A stretch of 64,000 nt of DNA, taken from positions 248,001 to 312,000 of the forward strand of contig JADLSH010000388.1 of assembly GCA_016169945.1 (NCBI GenBank). The letters run 5' to 3'. Below are positions 1-11,900 of the stretch, in pieces. The notes under the pieces were generated by a model. The model made no database searches and was not told where the DNA came from. It saw only the letters and a program-made list of their open reading frames with translations. Position 1 is the first letter of the stretch. Each line of letters opens with the position of its first letter. The translations under genes and the position numbers were made by a program. The stretch comes from Trachythela sp. YZ-2020. Taxonomy: Eukaryota > Cnidaria > Anthozoa > Malacalcyonacea > Clavulariidae.

Positions 1-18
1 TGTGTTTTTACGTTACCT
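1..18 (+). CDS. LRR exon a1, 3' end only (cut by window edge)
   Basis: Only the last 18 bases of an LRR exon are present, reading VFLRY plus the first two bases of a leucine codon, followed by the splice donor GTAAGT at 19-24. The identity comes from the complete, near-identical copy at 50935-51006. The exon ends in phase 2 like every other LRR exon in the window. Leucine-rich repeats of this type form a curved solenoid used in extracellular receptors and adhesion proteins. Nothing upstream is visible, so its acceptor cannot be judged here; the two complete a-type copies lack a canonical AG acceptor. Confidence 0.6.
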
Positions 19-2221
19 GTAAGTACCTCTTTCTATATAGTTTGATATCACTTCCGAATATATTTATTTTTAAACAAATCTCTTATAGATTCTTATACCC
101 AGTATAGGCTATTGTTGTTTTGAAAAACTATAGTCATTGGACCGAAACCTATTGCATTGATTATTAATATTTTTTGCGTTACTGCATATGAAATATCTCC
201 AGATTATAATATAGTAATGACTCTGCAGATCATGTCATGCCTGCAGATAGGCCATACCCATGGCCAGTCAAACAGACTACTGGTGGGCGGTGAATACCTG
301 CAATCACAAAACTGAAATCAGGAAAAATATTACATTTCTGTAAGCATGGACTCTCATTGTATTATTTAAATCGTTAACTATTATCCAAACCCTGAATATA
401 TATTCATTTTAGACACTATAGTCATTTGGAAAATCGCTTCAGAAAACGTCGGAACAGTACTAAAGTTCCCCAAATAGGAAAAGTGTTCTGTGTTATCCCA
501 GTAATTGTTGTTGTAATTTAATTTTTCTGTATTAATTGTTTTCAGCTCGCAGTAATTGGCTTACGCTGTTGTGGATTTCGGGTCATAGCTTATGTGTTTG
601 TGTATTGTTATGTAAATAAAGTAAATAGAGCGAATTTGATAAATAAATTTATAGCTATATATATTTTTTCACTTTCGTGACCAATAAACCGCGATATGAC
701 GTTTATATTGATCTTTGAATCTTGTTTTTCAGTATTCCGGAAGATTTCATTGCACAGATAAATGCATGTATAGAAACAAGATTGTTATAATTATATCGTT
801 TGAAGTACGTATCCAATGTTTTCAATTGAAAGCAAGTGCTTATTTTCAAACGAGGTATAGGCATCAAACAGGGGATTTTAACATTAACTTATTGTTACAG
901 TACCAGTGATACTTAGTACTGACTCCACAGTAATACATGGTGGGCTATGAATGTTCTCCTTGAAGTGTCTATTTTGTTTTTCAGTGAGTTACAGTGACCC
1001 ACTATTATGTATAAGGAGACTTGATGCGTGATATTGTCTGGCGTTAAGGAGCAAAATAATACAACTGAGCTTGCAAATTGGGGCATTTTTATGCTTAGTA
1101 GCTCTGCTTTATTATTTTGTGAGTCGTACAGCAGATAATATTTGCTGTCAAGGCGAGATTTATTAATACTGGCGTAAGTAAGAGTCGAAGAAAGATGCTG
1201 GAATAGTTTGACATTTCATGAGTCATATATATGCGTCATTTGATTATGATGCAGGCAAACGTTGAACAAACACATCTGCTACGCCTTGCAATATATACGA
1301 TGCTGATACACCTATATAATTTTGAATATGTTGTGATATACTTGCCAAAGCACTCAAGGAGTAGTTGATACTATATAGCTCTCAGGAACGGTTGACATGA
1401 TTTTACAATATAATATTTACTTCACATATGTTTATGCAATAGACCACTTTCATAATTCAGATGAGTTGAAATAGTCTTTTTTGTGCATCTTAATAAGCCT
1501 CATTGACTTCGTTCAGAAGTCGCAGAGACGAGGCTGATAAGACTTATTAAAATGCACAAAAAATAATATTAAAACATCATCTGAATTATGAAAGTGGTCT
1601 GTAGGCAACATCTCTGCAACATAAATTGTAATTTCCAACCTCCCGCTGACTTCTCGCGGGCTGGCCAGCTTGATGATTGTTATCTGAGCTTTATCATTTA
1701 GGGAACCCTATTTATAAGCAGGATATGGGAAGCGGAGTAACCCACTTGCGGAGTATAGATGTTGAAATAGTTACGAAAAACTGTCAAAAATAGTAAGCTT
1801 AACATTTCTTTAACAGAAGTTGACTTCACGGAAACCAAATGATAAGGAATAAGACTCTTTAGATTGCTTGAAACTAGCTTAATTATAGCAATGTGAAGAG
1901 TGCACATATAAGTAACAGTGTCAAGTATTTTGTTTCCATGGTTATATTATAATTTTTAACTTTCATAAAGACAAAAGTCTGAAATGCATTGACCAAAATC
2001 AGACAATTTCTAATTTGATATTAGAATTAGTTGAGGTGTTAAAACTTATGAAAATAGAGAAAAAAGCAATTACTGCGTAGGGATAGAAACGACATGTAAA
2101 ATAATCATATGTTTAACTCAATTCATATACAAGGTGTTACTATTCCAAGTACGGATTTTTATATAAAATAGTTTGTCAATATGAAACCATGATATTCCTA
2201 ACTTTTAATCTTTCCTTTTAG
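19..2221 (+). other. Intron between LRR exons a1 and b1 (A1 cassette)
   Basis: No coding exon is recognised here. It starts with donor GTAAGT and ends with a pyrimidine tract and TTTTAG at 2216-2221. A block reading ACTCTCATTGT at about 350 recurs at a similar distance after other LRR exons, for example near 2645 and 51340. A palindromic MITE lies at 1441-1600. The small ORF at 715-909 has no recognisable product. Confidence 0.6.
1441..1600. mobile_element. 160-base palindromic MITE, A1 copy
   Basis: It has perfect 23-base terminal inverted repeats, starting AGACCACTTTCATAATTCAG on the left, and the inner parts also pair. The homologous site in the B cassette near 28070 lacks it (reads GCAATAGACAGCATTCC). 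Copies with small indels lie at 52432-52612 and 58522-58721, so it inserted before the A cassettes were duplicated. The target duplication is unclear (possibly TA), so the superfamily is not assigned. Confidence 0.65.
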
Positions 2222-2293
2222 GGATCTGTCATACAATGAACTTAAAACTATTCCAGACAATGTATTTCAAGGTCTCGTGTCCTTACGTAAACT
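2222..2293 (+). CDS. LRR exon b1 (one complete leucine-rich repeat)
   Basis: This 72-base exon has acceptor TTTTAG just before it and donor GTAAGT just after. It contributes one base to the preceding leucine codon, then 23 codons, then two bases of the next leucine codon (phase 2-2). The product begins DLSYNELKTIPDNVF and ends QGLVSLRK, matching the typical LRR consensus LxLxxNxLxxIPxxxFxGLxxL. One exon therefore equals one repeat, and its removal or insertion keeps frame. Its closest relative is 53275-53346. Function beyond a probable ligand-binding solenoid repeat is not deducible. LGR, Slit-like, Toll-like or orphan LRR receptors all use such 72-base phase-2 exons. Confidence 0.85.
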
Positions 2294-4333
2294 GTAAGTA
2301 CCTTGTTCTCTATATAGTTTGATATTACTTCCTAATCTATTTTTGCCAAACAACTCTCTTAGACTCTTCCCCAGTACAAGCAATACTTTAATGTGAGAGA
2401 ATCCAGAGTAACTGGACAAACCCTTTCGCGTTGCTTCCATCTTTTTACGCCACTATAAAACCACAGCGCGAATTTAAGCCAGGTAGGATTTCAGAGGTTC
2501 AAGGCTATTGCTCTGACTACAGTGTATTGGTCAAGGTCGTCGCCATCGTGGGCGGTGAATACTTGCCCGAACTTTAGAATAAAAATGAAATCAAGAAAAA
2601 TATTGACTGATTTCCTTTAATATAGACTCTCATTGTATTATTTGAATTGAAAACTACTATCTAAGCCCAAGATATTCGTAAGGTTGTATATATAGTTATT
2701 TTATGCACAATTCATTGACAAATTGCTTCAGAAACATCAGAACTGAGATCAGTACTGAAGTTGCCCAAATTAATAATATGTTCTGAGCGAAGAATTCCAC
2801 CAAACCTATCTATTTCCACACAAGTCACAAACGTGATTACTATATGATGATAATCAATAAGAAAAGCCTTTGTACGATAGCTTCTATTTGTCATTTATAT
2901 ATTGTTGACTGTACCACCAGATTTGAAACTTTCGGTCATTTACATATCTGATATTGGCATGCAGAATACCTAGACATGATGCTCTTTGTAAAGTAACTCA
3001 CGAATAATAGTTAACTTTCGACCTTCTTACGTCAAACAATCCGCATTCCCTGATATACTAGATGCTCCACAGATAACAGTCCTAAGTTTCTCGTTCCGAA
3101 ATGCAGAACTGTAAGGTATCAAAAGTCCTTCATGACAAGAATAATTCGAATGTGGAGCCATCTCGGATTTGAATTGAATTTACCAACGCACAATCGTTCT
3201 TCATTATAAGTCAATTATGTTCAATATTGCGTCTCCGAACTCAAGTTCTAATGTTGATGATCATCGTAGTTATAAATCATTTTTTCTAAAGTATAACTAC
3301 GTCCATATAGTCTCACAGCGTCATTATCGTGCTGCATGTACGTAGCGAAATATACAGCTTTGTTTAGTGTGTTATCACTCACTGACAATAATTGTAGTTC
3401 TAATTCAATATTTTCATATCAATTGCCAATTGGTCCAGCAGTAATTGGCTTACGCTGCTGCTGCGGATTCCCGGCTATAAATTTTGTATTTGTGTGTGAT
3501 TATGTAATACTGTAAATATGGCGAATTTGGTAAATAGATAAGTGCATATTCTTGCTCGGATTCGTGACTCATCAAAGGGGAGAATGAGGTTTTTAATCTG
3601 ATTGAATCTGTTTTGCATAATCTGTTTCCCATATGGTGGAAAATTTTTATTATTATAGATAAATGTATAGAAACAAGGTTGTGATTGATTGATTGAATCA
3701 TTGAATGATTGGTTGATATATCCAATTGAGAGGAAGTGCGCAATTCTTAAGGAGGCAAATGGTGAACAGGTGATATTTACAGTAAATAAGCTTAACGTTG
3801 CAATACCACGGAGTGATACTTAGTACAGATTCCACAGTTATACATGATGACCCAGAGGAGGTATCTTCGATATACCGTGATGCATTGCGGTTTTGCACAT
3901 ATTAATACATATTATCAATTCGCCGGAGCGAGTCGTTGATTCTTCGGTCGGCGCTGTCGCAGTGACAACATCAACACAGAAGTAAATTATAAACGATTAT
4001 AAACGTACATGCATTTTGCTTTTTATTCCCAAGCTAAGATAATTAAAATTTTACTAGTAACAATGCATATTATTTTCAATACCAGTTATAAATTATTTGA
4101 TATATAAAAATTTAACATGATAGACATGAAAGTTCCCCATCTGATATTTCAACAGACAACATTTATATTAATATTAAAAGTGTTGTTGTCAATGTTGTGT
4201 GAATATTATATTTGTACTCTGTTGCATATAATTGCATTGATATAATTGCAATGCAACCATCAGACAAAGGATATTTTCTATTTGGACTGGTTTACTGACA
4301 GTAAATAAAGCATATGTAACACAATATATTAAC

Positions 4334-4334
<1 letters not shown>
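2294..4334 (+). other. Intron downstream of exon b1
   Basis: This is A-cassette intron sequence with no recognised exon. The part from about 3240 to 4330 has a close second copy at about 59708-60890. The ORFs here are short and not conserved between copies. The segment ends at the insertion site of the non-LTR fragment (AACT at 4331-4334). Confidence 0.5.
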
Positions 4335-4364
<30 letters not shown>

Positions 4365-4930
4365 AGATTTACCAAAAGGCAGATGTTAAATGCAATAGGA
4401 CGTTAACGTCCCTTACAAGGTATTAAACACCCATGTATAATACACACACACAATAAAACATTAACAAGTACAAACAGACATTTTGGCGACAATTAGGACA
4501 TATTAATTTATAAGTTCGTATATTGTCACCATCAAAGACCTGGTGAAGTCTAGTGAAGTAAAAGGATTTAACCTTATTTATAAATATGTTTATTGATGTT
4601 TCAGCTTTAATAGTGTCTGATATTGCATTCCAAAGAGTAGCAACTCGAATAAAAAGAGTCACGAAACAAACTTGTTCTTGAATGCTGGACATTTAGATAG
4701 AGGGTAGTAGCTACTACCCCGCCGCGTATTTGTATACTACAGTATGAGACATAATTGTCTAGACCTAGTTGGATCAATCCAGACTTACACTTGAATAAAA
4801 ATATCAGATCCAGGTACTGCAACCATTAGTTAAGCGGGAGTAAATTAATGCAGATTAAACAGTCTTTATAGCTGTAGTTTTAATTTTATTACTGCATATA
4901 AACTTGGTGGCTTGTCTTTGAGTCTTCTCA
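4335..4930 (-). pseudogene. Non-LTR retrotransposon fragment (reverse-transcriptase C-terminus and 3' tail)
   Basis: Reading the minus strand from 4930, a degraded open frame begins EKTQRQATKFI, the motif that follows the thumb region in CR1/L2/jockey-type reverse transcriptases. Further on it has RVATLWNAISDTIK and an FDGDN-to-CPNCRQN tail typical of the extreme C-terminus of these proteins. Stops and frame changes separate the pieces. The 3' end is a short (TAAA)n tail, seen on the plus strand as TTTATTTA repeats at 4335-4366. The paralogous A3 site at 60888-60891 is empty and reads straight through AACT; here AACT flanks both sides (4331-4334 and 4931-4934), giving a short target duplication. 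It is a 5'-truncated, dead insertion. Confidence 0.75.
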
Positions 4931-4934
4931 ACTG

Positions 4935-6511
4935 TTTTATGTCTGTGTACTACACTATTGTTTTTCAAAAATATTCAAAATTGAGATTGAGATTCATGAG
5001 GTAGTTGCATTGATGATAAATACATTCTAACAAGTATTTAAATGTTATGATCTTTAATTGTAGGAAGAAATGTAAAAGAAATGTGTATACATCATGTATA
5101 TTGTATGAATCTAAACGCACAGCCGGATATATGCTTACAATACAATTAATTCAATGAAAAATCCCTGGGCTAGCACACTACCACCTGAGATGCAATGCTT
5201 TATGTTAGAAAGGAGCTAATTACAGTGAAGATTTCCTGACAACATGCATGGACTATTTCAAGCCAGCCAAGCTACCTGAGATTGGTTTACGGTCATTATT
5301 GTTATGCAGATGAATGAACATCGAAAGTTACTGAACTTGACAGATTCACCCCAAGCCAAAATAGACATAAATTATTTTTAAAGATGAAATCTCATCCCTC
5401 ATAATTATACAACATAAATTTTTAAACATACAATAAAACAGGTGGGTTTTAACTAAGTGTATTATATTGTGCTAAATGCTAATGTGGTGGTCAATTGCAG
5501 ATGTACGAGAGCAAGCTAAAAACTAATGTCTAACAACTACTGTACATTACATGTACTTGCTACCAAACACATGACCAATGTATCTAAGTCAGCCACCATA
5601 TGCTGCACTGTTGAACTTAATGAACACACCTATAAAGACAACCATCAACAACATTAAATTACAGGCTACCACGGTGTATTTAATTATTCATCGATTAGGT
5701 TCAGTTAGAAGTTAAAGCACAACATGTTGTAATTAAAATCTTAAAATTATATCATGGAAAAAATACATAATTTTAAACTAATAGTATAGGTAATTTTAAA
5801 CTAATGCTTAAGGTTTAGTATCTCTGAGGTGGACTAATATATAAGGTTGAGCGCATTGTTGAATGTGCGCTCCTGGTCATAACAGTTACAACCAAATGGA
5901 AACCAGACCTAAAATGCAAACTGTCTATGGCACTGTAAAATGATAACAGTGCTTCAAAACTTTATATAAAGACAATTTATAGATCACAATGTATAAATTT
6001 AAGTTAATGAGACAACACATTAAATTGAGGTTTGTTTTACTATCCAACAAGTGGGAAAAGCCTGTCAACACCCACCAAAATTACAAGAAAATATTTCTCA
6101 TCAAAGTTCAAAGTATGTCCAGACACGTGCAATACGAAAGCAATTTGCTCAGCCAGTCGAATGACTCTACTGCCAATCATATTTCAGTGACAATAGGCAA
6201 AGCGCGCTATATAACGTCAAGCGTGTCAATTTGTAGCCTGCGCCGCAGACGTATATTATATCCGTCTGCGAATTGGTGATAACATTCTTGTTCTGACTCC
6301 CGTCGTGTACCTGAATTTGAATACTAGATCCTGATTGGCTCGCTGTTAAGTCCAAACTTAGATCAAATCTGATTGGATATCGCGTGAACGTTTGAAAACC
6401 AGCCTGTTTGCAGGCTTCAGGAAAATTGGCGCGTAACTCGCGCATTGCAATGCAAATCCAAATTTTATATACTTTATAGTTGATTATGGTATTGGAATAT
6501 ATCATTTCTGT
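4935..6511 (+). other. Intron or intergenic sequence with a promoter-like end
   Basis: No exon is recognised. About 5130-5790 is absent from the A3 copy. The stretch from 6170 to 6510 is richer in CpG and carries two inverted CCAAT boxes (GATTGG near 6333 and 6371) and TATATA-like runs just before the ORF at 6512. It could be a promoter of that ORF. The A2 copy near 55000-55340 retains these features. Confidence 0.35.
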
Positions 6512-7003
6512 ATGCATTATTCATGTGTATTATATTCACGAGATATTGTTAAACACGAGGAGGGATATATTGTCGAAGGTATAGGAAAATTTAATGTATT
6601 AGAGGCGTTAAAGAATCTCCCTTTTATTGTGAAGATTTCGAGCCGGTTTATATGTAAACGGTGTCTTTCTAAGCTGAAGAAACGTAAAGGACTGATTGAT
6701 CAACTATCAGATATCGAAAGTGCGATTCAAAAAGCATACAATTCCAAAGAAACGAGTCGTTTATCAGCCACGAAGAGTCACGGTGAGGGCATGCTGGACA
6801 GCGAGCTATCGTCGTTCACAAGACCGAAGAAACAGCGTCCACTGCCTACAATTTCAACTCCAGTACGGGAAAATACACAGCGAAGTTCACAGCCTTTGGA
6901 GGTGCCAATTTCTCCACTGCGTGCACAGAATCCACAGAGAACGGTGAGTGCTCACATAGTATGGTACGGCACTAACCCTCCAGCTTTACAAAAACAGCAC
7001 TGA
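6512..7003 (+). CDS. Small cysteine-motif protein or first exon, function unknown
   Basis: This 163-codon ORF starts MHYSCVLYSRDIVKHEEGY. It has a central CKRCLSKLKKRKGL motif (about residues 47-60, CxxC followed by a basic stretch) and then a helical SDIESAIQKAY segment. The last 80 residues are polar, proline- and serine-rich and look disordered. A good splice donor, ACG followed by GTGAGT, lies at 6941-6949, so the real exon may end at 6943. In general look it resembles multi-copy uncharacterised proteins of cnidarian genomes that share a CxxCL-basic-coil core, but I cannot name a family with confidence. The paralogous copy at about 55370-55749 is frameshifted, so this copy is the better preserved. 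It may be a transposon-derived gene or the first exon of a longer one. Confidence 0.4.
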   Translation: MHYSCVLYSRDIVKHEEGYIVEGIGKFNVLEALKNLPFIVKISSRFICKRCLSKLKKRKGLIDQLSDIESAIQKAYNSKETSRLSATKSHGEGMLDSELSSFTRPKKQRPLPTISTPVRENTQRSSQPLEVPISPLRAQNPQRTVSAHIVWYGTNPPALQKQH

Positions 7004-7653
7004 CACTCAAGTTAAGCTCAGATTGAACCTCCACTCTTTGAGTGTGAGTGTGAGTGAGCTTTTAGAATACAGGCGTAATTAAGTCCTCTAAGAATAACAA
7101 GTCATACTTATGTATACAGGAAACTTGGAGAGTTTGGTGAAGAATACAACAAGAATATCTGTTAGTCTGTCCAGCAACATGGGGAGTTGTTTACCTGTTG
7201 GAGGAACTAATCTAATGGACGATTTATCTATCTCATTATAGAGTTATTTTCATGCAGGGTAATCCAAGAGGAACAAACGAACAATTCTATCGCTGGAAAT
7301 GTTCTTGCTTTATTGTTATGCTGGATATGTTCTTGCTTTAGTTATGCTGGATAATTAATCCAAAAGGAAAAAACGAACAAATTTATTGCTGTGAATGATC
7401 ATGTTGTATACGTCTAAACTTGTTGATGTTGAATAAAGCTTTTGGTTCGGGGTTGAAGTGTTCCAAATGGTCAACTTCATTGCCCATAGACTCAGATTAA
7501 TTCATGCAAATATGATCAGTCAAATCGTAAGGACAGTCCAAGGGGATTATCACCCATTGGTTCAGGTAATGTCGGAGGGGGTCGCTACCTTGATGACAGG
7601 GTTCTATCGGAGTTTTAGCTATCTAACTGCTAGGGCATTCAGTCTCTCCTAGC
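7004..7653 (+). other. Spacer between A1 cassette and B1 duplication unit
   Basis: This stretch has no recognisable gene. A weak GTGAGT-rich tract lies near 7040-7060. The B unit starts at GGGTCTC, 7654. Confidence 0.4.
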
Positions 7654-8874
7654 GGGTCTCATGTATACACCCGCGGGATGAAAAGATAAGGCTAGAATGA
7701 GTCTTTGGGTTGACCAGAGTATAAATATTGGTTCTCTTCAGTCTTCACCTCGAACCCGTTCTCCCACAAATTTGGTGTGTGTTTAATTTATTTACCGGTG
7801 TATTTTAGTATATAATGTGCTTGGATCATTAATTCAAGGTTAGCTAAATTAGGTAATGCTAGATTAGTAATATAATAGTTTTCAGACAAGGAATGTTCTA
7901 TTCGATAAACTAGACATTTACCACTCCAGTAGTGCTTTGTGTACAATATAAAGAAAATAGAAAAACATCTCAGTTGATATCCTTAGTTTAACCACTGCAA
8001 ACTCAAAGAGTTGTTTACATAGTACCTATGTAATACGATTGGCATTGTGCATACGGTGTATAGACCCTATTATATTAAGACATTATAAAATTTCTGAATG
8101 ATGTTCTCTGCACTATTAATGGGTAACTCATATAAATTTGTGCTTAGAAACACAAAGTCTATGTGCGTATGGTTTTTGAACAAATCACTAATCGAAGCAG
8201 AGCGATCTAATTGCACATTTTTATTAGCAGCTTGAATGCCACAAAATACCCCATTTTCAAAATGCGACCCCTCGTTGGTTTGTGTAGATCCCTGGTTGAT
8301 TGATAGAGAAGCTCTTCATGAATACAGTGATGTTATTTTTATTTTTATTAAACTTCCCCGTGAAAAAGTTTAAAAAAACTCCAGCATATTTCAAAGCTAT
8401 TTTTACACCTTGAGTAGTAACCCGAAAATTAGTTCAATACATATGTAAATTAATATAACTAAAGCACATCGTAGAAAGAAAACAAAATTAAAACCGTGAA
8501 ATATCATGTACATACTACAATAACTTCAACACGTACCTTTAAAATTAGTGATTTTCAAAGAGAAAATACCAAGTAAAATCAGTAATTTTCTCGCCGCTCT
8601 TGCCAAAAATCTTGATTTCGAAAAAAAATCTAGCGCAATGCATTGTGGTATACTGACGATTCCTCCTCTCATTGTGACCCATGAACGTTCTTCTGGAATT
8701 GTCTTTTGTTAGAGTTTTAATGGCCATTAATGGCCAACCGTTTCCTTTAAAGAGTAAATCGTCTGCCATTAGATAGGTAAAAAATGATGATGAAGAGGGA
8801 TATATACATTTATTTTTTTAGGTCCGTAACTCCAGGTCCGTTACTAAATTCAAGCCTCCTGATTGGCTGCTTAC

Positions 8875-8902
8875 GAGGTCCGTGTCACACGATACGGACC
8901 TC
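8875..8902. repeat. GGTCCGT hairpin cluster, B1 copy
   Basis: This is an inverted repeat with stem GAGGTCCGT pairing with ACGGACCTC. Two further direct GGTCCGT copies lie at 8820-8850, together with an inverted CCAAT box (GATTGG) and the CpG-rich tract CTCGCGTTTTCGCGCC. It may be a regulatory cluster or a transposon end. The B2 copy at 34400-34427 is a perfect 11-base stem. Confidence 0.5.
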
Positions 8903-11900
8903 TCGCGTTTTCGCGCCAAAATAAACATTGGACTGAAGACGATTTTTAAATTTAAAAAAAACCCGAAAAAATTAGAAAATTTGGCATAAAAATAGTGAAA
9001 ATGGAAAAATAAACTGACTTTACTTATATGAACTTCGTACTAAGCAGAAAGTACACTGGAATTAACTCTATTGTGACCAAAATGCGAAAAAATAAACAAA
9101 ATATTTGTACTGTATTTGTTTTGTTTTATAAAACCACATGCAGTATTCAGCATTTCAGCTATCCTTAAAAGTAGAAAAATAAACGTGCAGCATTTCAGCT
9201 ACCCTTAGAAGTAGAAAAATAAACGTTTAAACAGAAAGTCGAAGATGCAACTTTTCCTTGGTCATCAAATTTTGAAAAAATACGTTCCACTGCGGTACAT
9301 TGATTTGTTTACCCAATTGTGTCATATTTTTCATAAACAATGTCAACAAGAAAGTGTTTTCGCCAAATTAAATTAAGGCTGCGTGTTAAAAAAACATTTT
9401 TCAAACTTGTTATTATCGTAGAACAACAAGAAAGGTACAAAATTGTAATCAACATTCCTTCTTCGTTGTCTTTTGAGTAGAAAAGCGTCGACTTAATTAA
9501 AACCAAATTATATTTTTGTGATGTTTTTGATCGGCAAAGGCAAAGCAAGGGAGCACGAACCTTTTCTTGTCGGGAGATGTGACATCCCGGGCGGAGATGA
9601 TCACGAGATCCAACATGGTCAGTGGAAATCGTTTGAATAAATTAGCTATGATCCGCAATAACCCTGAACATCCCCCAATAATAATTTGTTCGCGCCATGT
9701 TTCAAAAAGTCGCACGCAAAAAAATCTTTCAAAATTTGTTAAAATGAGCAAAAACAATGTTTCGAGTGTTTCAGAAAGCGGTGGATTTATCAGTGTTAAA
9801 ATACCTTTCTGCAAAATGTATGACAAAATAAACAGGACGAAAGAAATTGGATTGAAATGAGAGAATTATAAAGGAATATCCTTTATACGACGAAACATGA
9901 GCGAAATTTTACTTTGTTCGAAAATGCTACTTGTTTTGGATCCGTGAGCAGATAAAATTAAAAAGTTAAACTTATGGTGCGATTGAATTTAATTTTTTAC
10001 CCATTTTTCTATACAAAAATTACTGAAATAGTTTTGTTATTATCAAAACCTGTGAGATTTGGTAGGGCGAAAATCGCCATTTTTAGCAAAATAAGAAAAA
10101 GCCAAGTTTTCAACTTCAGATTGTAAAAAATCTTGCCGAGAGCCTCAAAACGAGACTATCCTGATACCATAGTTTGAAGCTTTCTTAATCCATTAATCAA
10201 AGTAAGATGGATATAAAAAATTCGCGCTGATACCAAAAACGGCGACACTGTTTATGTAATTGTTTCCATAAGTACCTTGAAAAATAATGCCAGAAATGCC
10301 ATGTTTATACTATTCTTGCTTGTTAGAGCGAATCAGTTGAGAGATTAAAGCCCATTGATTCCAGAAATACAGACAGTTTTGAAATCATGTGAGTATGTTT
10401 CCCTTTCTCATTAATATAATAAATGGTAATTCAAGGTGTGTAAATCGGCACAGTGAAATAAAAAAGAAGTAAAATATTTCCAAATTTTGTCGAGAGCCTC
10501 AACACCAAATATGCTTTAAAATAATTCTAATAGCATATACTTTATATCGGGGGGAAATTTGTTTACCTCAAAATTCGCGCAAGTAATAATTTTGGGGATT
10601 TCCCGTCGAATTCCGAGAGCTTCCGATCTGTTCCGATACATAAAAAATGATTTTTTAATTTTCAAAAGTTATTTTTCCCTTGTTTGCACCCTCAAACAAT
10701 CACATATTAAATATTTTTGGTTGGTAGGAAAAACTAGGCCAAAATCTCTAAATATCGCTCGGAATTTCAAAAGCCGAGTTTACTCGCCCCAAATCTCATT
10801 TCTGATAACCGCGCGAATTCTAACGGATGCTCAAACAAAATTCCCACCTGTTCAACATCCCAGCGACAAAAATTGTAATTTCCAACCTGCCGCTGACTTC
10901 TCGAGGGATGGCTAGCTTATTTGAGCTTAATAATTTTGGGCCACCTATTTATAAGCAGGATATAGGGAGTGGAGTAATCCAGTTCCAGAGTATAGATGTT
11001 GAAATATAGAATATTAGTGTAGATTTATGCCGAGTTGCTCTCCACACAACTGCATCTATGTAACACTGAAAAAAGGTGAATGTACACTCAAATTCAGTGT
11101 AAGTAAACACTATATCGGTTTCCGTACTTGCGACTTATGGATTAGCAAAGTAGACGGAAGACAAGGGCGCGCAGATATAATCTGGTTAACCTATTAAGAC
11201 CATTAACATACGACACTTTTCCCCGCAGAAGGCTCTTTTTCTGATAGGTAAAATTGTCTCGCATTACAGAGTAAAGTTGGGGATCCCTGACAATTTAATA
11301 GTTTTACGGGAGGTTCTTGATTATTTTCTTTAGTCGCACACGGATCGATCTTATTGTTCGTCAAAGGGAGATTCGTGCCCATGAACAATTAAATTGACAT
11401 ACGAGAGAGTCAAACAAGTAGCATTAATTTGGAATGTTATGGGTTATTGTGTCAAAAGTCAATAGTGAATGGATTATGGTGCAAGGAAATATTGAAAAAC
11501 AGAACAACAAAGACTTGCACTTAGAAAAGGACACAAGAATTTCTTGCTATAACACTCGGGGACTGTTAATTATGCATGATGCTTCCTTGTTTTCCTACCT
11601 TGCATTGCTAAGCCAATTTGTCAATTCTAGTTTCCCTAATAATTTCTCATATATCCCATCTAAACAGGCTGAAGTCTCAGTTAATGACCCAAGCTGTTGA
11701 CATAAAACCATTCTCATAAAACGCAATTCAAATACAACATATCTTTGTGGGAAAAGGGGTTCTGGTGTGTGAAGACTCGTATTATGACAACCATCATCCC
11801 CACTCACGTCACACCTTAAGCTGCACTTACTCTGAACTATACTCTCTGTACTTTGTTGCAGAGCCTTGCCAGGGGTAGCCAGTCGCAGCTGACGAACCTG

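Noticed and set aside
9497..9860. Overlapping ORFs on both strands in B1, repeated near 34870-35362 in B2
   Set aside because: Both strands are open, frames change between the copies, and there are no known motifs.
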